In this document: in pieces, positions 59,364 through 64,000 of the stretch | How positions within the stretch are numbered: position 1 is the stretch's first letter | Layout: each line of letters starts with the position of its first letter | Source of the DNA: Undaria pinnatifida | Taxonomy: Eukaryota > Sar > Phaeophyceae > Laminariales > Alariaceae | Assembly: GCA_012845835.1 (NCBI GenBank) | Contig: JABAKD010000012.1 | Span: 11,768,775-11,832,774, forward strand | Direction: 5' to 3' | DNA: 64,000 nucleotides | The notes under the pieces: generated by a model | The model's database searches: none | Told to the model about the DNA's origin: nothing | What the model saw: the letters and a program-made list of their open reading frames with translations, nothing else | Made by a program: the position numbers and the translations under genes

Positions 59364-62300
59364 TTATTCGGTTACGCCGCGGAGCATCTGAGAATCTATT
59401 TTGCGCTGTCTCAGTTCGTGCTCGTCCCTGCCTACTATACGCTTCCGTTTCCCGAGAGAAGGGAGGGGGGGCGGAGCAGGTGAGGTTATCGCGAGTTGCA
59501 AACCCTTTTGGGCTCGGTATGCGGCGATCAATTCGTGACATTGGGGTATTTCGTCCGCGCGATACTCGAGGTCGGATTCAGGGCCGTAACCTCGGAGTCT
59601 TAGGCGGTACTTGTAGTTGTGGGGGCTTGGTCTGCCAGGTCCCCTTTTATGATCTACTACCCTGTCTACGAAGTAGGACTCAATTTTGGGTTGAGCCGCG
59701 TCTGGATGGTCCAACTCGGGTAAGGGAATGGGCTTCCCTAAATTCAATTCCGCCAGCTTCTCAAATTGAGGTGCGGGTGGTGTTTCCCGTTGATGGTAGG
59801 GCTTTATATGGGCTAGGTGGACTGACACTTCTCGGGTGTCGTTCGTGAGTCGTACTCTATACACCACTGGTGATAATTGTGAGCAGACGACATACGGTCC
59901 TCGCCATGGTAATAGCAGCTTTGGGTTGGGCCCATCCGAATCCTGGTACGGTCTGTACACGAGTACTTCCTGTCCAGGTTTGGACACCGGGTACGGTTTA
60001 AGTTTGCTATTTTGTTCTGCCTGCTTGTCTGCACGCTCGGTTAAGTTTCGGCGTGCGAGCTCAAAGGCGATTTGCAAATTGTCCCGTGTGTTTTGTGCGA
60101 GTTCGTCGGTGTCTGCTGTTCTTCCTACATGAGGAATACCGAGGATTATATCGACTGGGAGTCGGGGTTGTCGTCCGAACATTAAGAAGAATGGTGTCTC
60201 ATGCATCGTTGCACTAAAGCTAGTGTTGTGCGCTAGCTGTACGAACGGTAAGAGAGTGGCCCAGTTGCTTTGATCGATTGCACTGTGCATTGCTAGCATG
60301 CTGTGCATCGTTGAGGTGTACCCGTTCGGACACTGAATTACCCTGCGGCCGGTACGGCGTTGTGCGGGTCTTTTTGTATCCGAGTATTTGTTGCAGCTGG
60401 TATATCACCTTATTCTCGAATTCGGGGCCTTGATCACTATGCAAGGTTTCTGGTGGGCCGAAAATGCTGATTATTCTCTCGATTATGGCATTGGCTACTG
60501 TTTCGGCCGTTTTATTACGTACCGGCAGCAGTGCCGCAAACCTCGTCAGGTGGTCCATCATGGAGAGAACGTATTTGCATTCGATCCCTGCGGCTGAAGT
60601 TGATACCGATTTGTACTCTACTAAGTCAACCGATATTCGTTGAAATGGCCGCTCGACAGGTAAATGGCCTGTCGGGAGCTTGGGTCTGTTGTGTGCTGTT
60701 TTTCGTCGTTGACAAGCTTGGCATTTTTCGCACCACTCTCGTACGTCGCGGCTGATGGTGGGCCACCAATATTTCTGGCGGATTTTTTCATAAGTCGGGC
60801 GAGATGCGAGGTGTCCTCCGGATAGAACGTGATCGTGGTAGGCGTGCAGAATTAATCCAACAAGGGCCTCCGGTACTACGAGTTGATCGCGGAAGGTGCT
60901 TCGTTTTCGAAGATATCCCGGAAGGTACGATTTAAACAACAGCCCGTCCTGCACTGAATAGTAAGACATGGTTGTTTTCGTTTCTTTTTCGGGTAATGGT
61001 GCGTCCGCGTGCTGTATGTAATCGATGTACCGCCCGTACTCTACCCTTTGTGCTGAGCGGAGTTTTTCTTGATCGACGGACATGAAAACATTTGTCGCGC
61101 TCACGAATACTGATTTCACACTAAAGAGCTCTTTATCGCTGCGTACTGGTTCTAGGTTATCCAGTTTGTCGGCTGAGATCTGATACGGTCGGGGGACACG
61201 AGCTGTTTGTAGCTTGGGGTCATCTGGTACATTGCGGCAAATGGGCGCGAGGGACGGCACAGCTACTTCTTGCTGGTGCTCGAACGCAAACATTCGTGAA
61301 AGCGTGTCCGGTACGACGTGCAGTTTGCCTGGTTTGTGTTGGACGGTGAAGTCAAAAGACTGTAATGCTATTGCCCAGCGTGTTAACATGTTCGATGTAT
61401 CTTGCATTGAGTATAGGTATCGCAGGGCCGCGTGATCTGTCACACACACAAAATGTCGTCCCCATAAATAAGGTCGCCAGTGCTGGATGGCCAAGACCAC
61501 AGCATAACATTCTTTGAGCGTAGCGGAGTAGTGGCGCTGGCTGTCGTTGAAGCGTTGACTAAAGTATGCGATTATAACGAGGTCATCGTCTTTCTGCTGG
61601 GCGAGGAAGGCACCTGCACCTGCTTCTGAAGCGTCAACGTGTATCGCAAAGTCTTTAGAAAAATCGGGAAATTGAAGTACGGGCGCCTGAGTGAGTAATT
61701 GTTTCACTGTTGCGTACGCCTGATCGTGTTCTGGTCTCCAACGTTTAGCGACTTCTTTGGCGGCCTCTTTTTTCGTGAGGGCTACCAGGGGTGCTATGAT
61801 ACCGGCTAAGTTAGGTATAAACTTGCGTACAAAGTTAACCATTCCTAGCACTGACCGCAACTCCTTTATGGTTTTAGGCGTCGGCAAGTCAACTATAGCT
61901 TTACGCGATCCTCACCGATCCGAATACCGTCGGCCGTCAGTATGTGTCCTAAGTATTTAACTTCTCGGGGGCCAAACTGTACTTTCGATGGTTTGAGGGT
62001 GAGGCCGGCTGCTTGCAAGGCTTTGAACATATTTTCGAGTAGCTGTAAGTGGCCTGTCCAGGTAGATGAACAAGATATACAGTCGTCCATATAAACCAAG
62101 AGCCCACTTTTTGGACCAAAATGTGCAAAAGCTAGTGACGTGATTCGCGAGAACAGAAACGGCGCGTTAGCTATACCGAACGGTAGGCGTTTGAAAACCC
62201 ACTTTCCGTTCTGCGTGACAAAAGCAGTTTTATCTTGTTCGCTCTCTGCTACTGGTATTTGGTGGTAAGCATTTTGTACGTCACACACAGTTATATAACG

Positions 62301-64000
62301 TGCTCCTCCGACCGTGTCAAGGTGGCTTTCTAAGTTAGGCATAGGCCACGATTTTTTTATCAGATTCTTATTTATGGTCGACCTGTAATCTACGCAGAAC
62401 CGTGGAGTGCCGTCTGATTTTGCGACAATAGTTACTGCGGAACCCCAGGGACTAGGGCGCTGTTCAATGATTCCTTCTTGTTCCATCTGGTTCACGCACT
62501 TGTCGATAGTTTCCTGTACGCGAGGGTTTGCACGGTACGGAGTTCTATTTACAGGCCGTGTTCCTGGTTCAAGAGGAAACGTTGCTTCGGCCAGGGTACA
62601 TTTACCTAGCTCTTGAGGCGACAAGGAAAAAACGCTGCGATATTTCGTGCATAGAGTCAGTACTTGTTCGCATTCGGCAGGTGTAAACGTGGTTTTATCA
62701 AATGCTCGAGTAAGTGCTGCACGAAGCTCGTTACGCGTGGATTCCGTTGTCTTGCTGTCTGTTTGAATTGCACTGGTCGTTTTGTTCAGGGCTACCGATA
62801 CGGGCGCAATGTGGCCTAGTAAGGTATTGCGTTTCAAGTATACGTATTGGTGGGACGGGTTCGCGATCTGGACTACTGCTGTTTTATCAGCGGCCGACCA
62901 GTGACTCACTGTACGAGCAGCTATCATATTTTGAAAAGCTTCAGGTACGGCGGACGATTCGATGTCTTCGAACGTGACGATGAGTGGTTCAATGAGTGCA
63001 GCAGTGGTTTCTGTGGGTGCTGTCCCTGACACTACTTGTACTGCCATCTCACTCTCGGGGGGGATGCAGCATTTGTGTCGCAACAAGACAGGCACCGACT
63101 CTACATCAGTGTTAACTGTGACCACGGAGCACTGAGCTGTCGCAGTGTTCTCGGGGCGCGCTGTAAAGTCTACTCTACGATGAGATGCTTTGATCGTCAC
63201 TTGAGAGGTTTTGAATGACAATTGCTCTGTACTCCAGTCGAGGACACCTCCGAAGGCGCCCATGATGGTGTTATCGAGTAGCATAATGTCTGGCCCTAAA
63301 GAGGGCAATACGAGCGCTTCGACTGGTAGGGTAATATCTCCTAGCGTAAGTTGAAAGCGTACATATTCTTAAATTTTGAGAGGCGACCCATCAGCACTGC
63401 TGAGGTTGATCGCTCCCGGGGGCACTGCAAAAATTTGAGTGTCTTTCATTGTGGGATGTGTCTGTACAAAGTGAACAGATATGCATGGTACATCGGTCGC
63501 GGTGTCAATCGTGACATTGTGCGCCGGATAATCATTAACTCTGGCGTTTACTCGTACGCGCTTTGACGTAGAGCTGAGAGCTGTGGGATATCTGGGATAC
63601 CCACTCATGGCAGACGCGTGGAAAGCATCAAAGTGCGTTTCCCGGTTAGCGTTGCATGATAATAAAACATGATGTTTAATTTTCTCATTTAATTTGCGGG
63701 ACGCAGCAGAAACATACAACGCTTGTGATACCATGGAAGGTGAAAACGTATCATTCCGACGTTGACTACTCTTCTCGACTCTGCTTGCTGCTTCTACGGC
63801 TGGTCCAACTCCACGCGGTACTGCTAGAACACTCGGAACCTGCTGCTTATTTTCTAAGTCTGTTACAGTATTCGACTGGTTGTCTGCATGTACTTGTTTC
63901 GCATGGGTACTCGCCAGAGGGGTGGAGCTCTTTGTTCGGCCACACTTATCCCTCCTCTTACTACTAGGTCTACCGGCACTTGCCACGGCTACGCTAGCTG
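59364..64000 (-). pseudogene. pol: Chromodomain Gypsy retrotransposon pol, runs off window end
   Basis: Minus-strand order: retropepsin-like protease (VTIDTATDVPCIS, about 63.5 kb); reverse transcriptase (63308-61893) with LPFGIANAPFLFSRI and the YMDD active site at 62082-62093; RNase H with HVDASEAGAGAF and VTDHAALRYL; integrase with the zinc module HDHVLSGGH/CEKCQAC and catalytic VDLVEY, SDQGPE and SERVH; chromodomain near the end (VDRVVDHKRG). An in-frame TAA at 63369-63371 follows the protease start. Near 61900 one base is missing and near 60320 one extra base restores the original frame. All other sequence is intact, so the element decayed recently or the shifts are sequencing errors. 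The frame is open at base 64000, so gag and the 5' LTR lie outside. Confidence 0.93.

Overview
This window comes from a nuclear genome. The evidence is introns with GT-AG borders, several classes of retrotransposon and DNA transposon, TTAGGG-type telomeric tracts inside a satellite, and long stretches without sustained reading frames. The remnants of the Ty1/copia element resemble copia elements that I know from stramenopiles (brown algae, oomycetes, diatoms), so a stramenopile alga is my best guess. That is inference, not proof.

Only one host gene can be reconstructed with confidence. It lies on the plus strand at about 22.0-34.0 kb and has about 15 small exons spread over 12 kb. It encodes a membrane flavocytochrome of the NADPH oxidase / ferric reductase family. 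The exon phases close without conflict, and the bis-heme histidines, FAD motif, NADPH motifs and C-terminus can all be found. Its 3' half contains decayed duplicate copies of its own exons.

Layout. 0-22 kb is repeat-rich and gene-poor. It holds MITE-like elements of two families (called MITE-A and MITE-B here), an interspersed repeat of about 240 bp (family C), and a broken copia element at 3.4-7.5 kb. 22-34 kb is the oxidase gene. 34-39 kb is mostly unassigned, with several two-copy tandem duplications. 39,265-53,105 is one 13.84-kb LTR retrotransposon on the minus strand. Its two 269-bp LTRs are identical and flanked by a CATA duplication. It carries gag with a zinc knuckle, a stub of RNase H, and integrase with a chromodomain, but no recognisable reverse transcriptase. 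It also holds an 84-bp minisatellite. 53.5-56.06 kb is a satellite of GGAAGCTTTCAC-type units with internal telomeric tracts, interrupted by a 1,252-bp Mutator-like element with arms of about 350 bp and a perfect 9-bp target duplication. 59.2-64 kb is a second, more complete chromodomain Gypsy element on the minus strand that runs off the window end.

The transposons make a clear nesting history: the large Gypsy element appears to sit inside a MITE-B copy, the Mutator-like element sits inside the satellite, and a MITE-B copy abuts the truncated start of the copia element.
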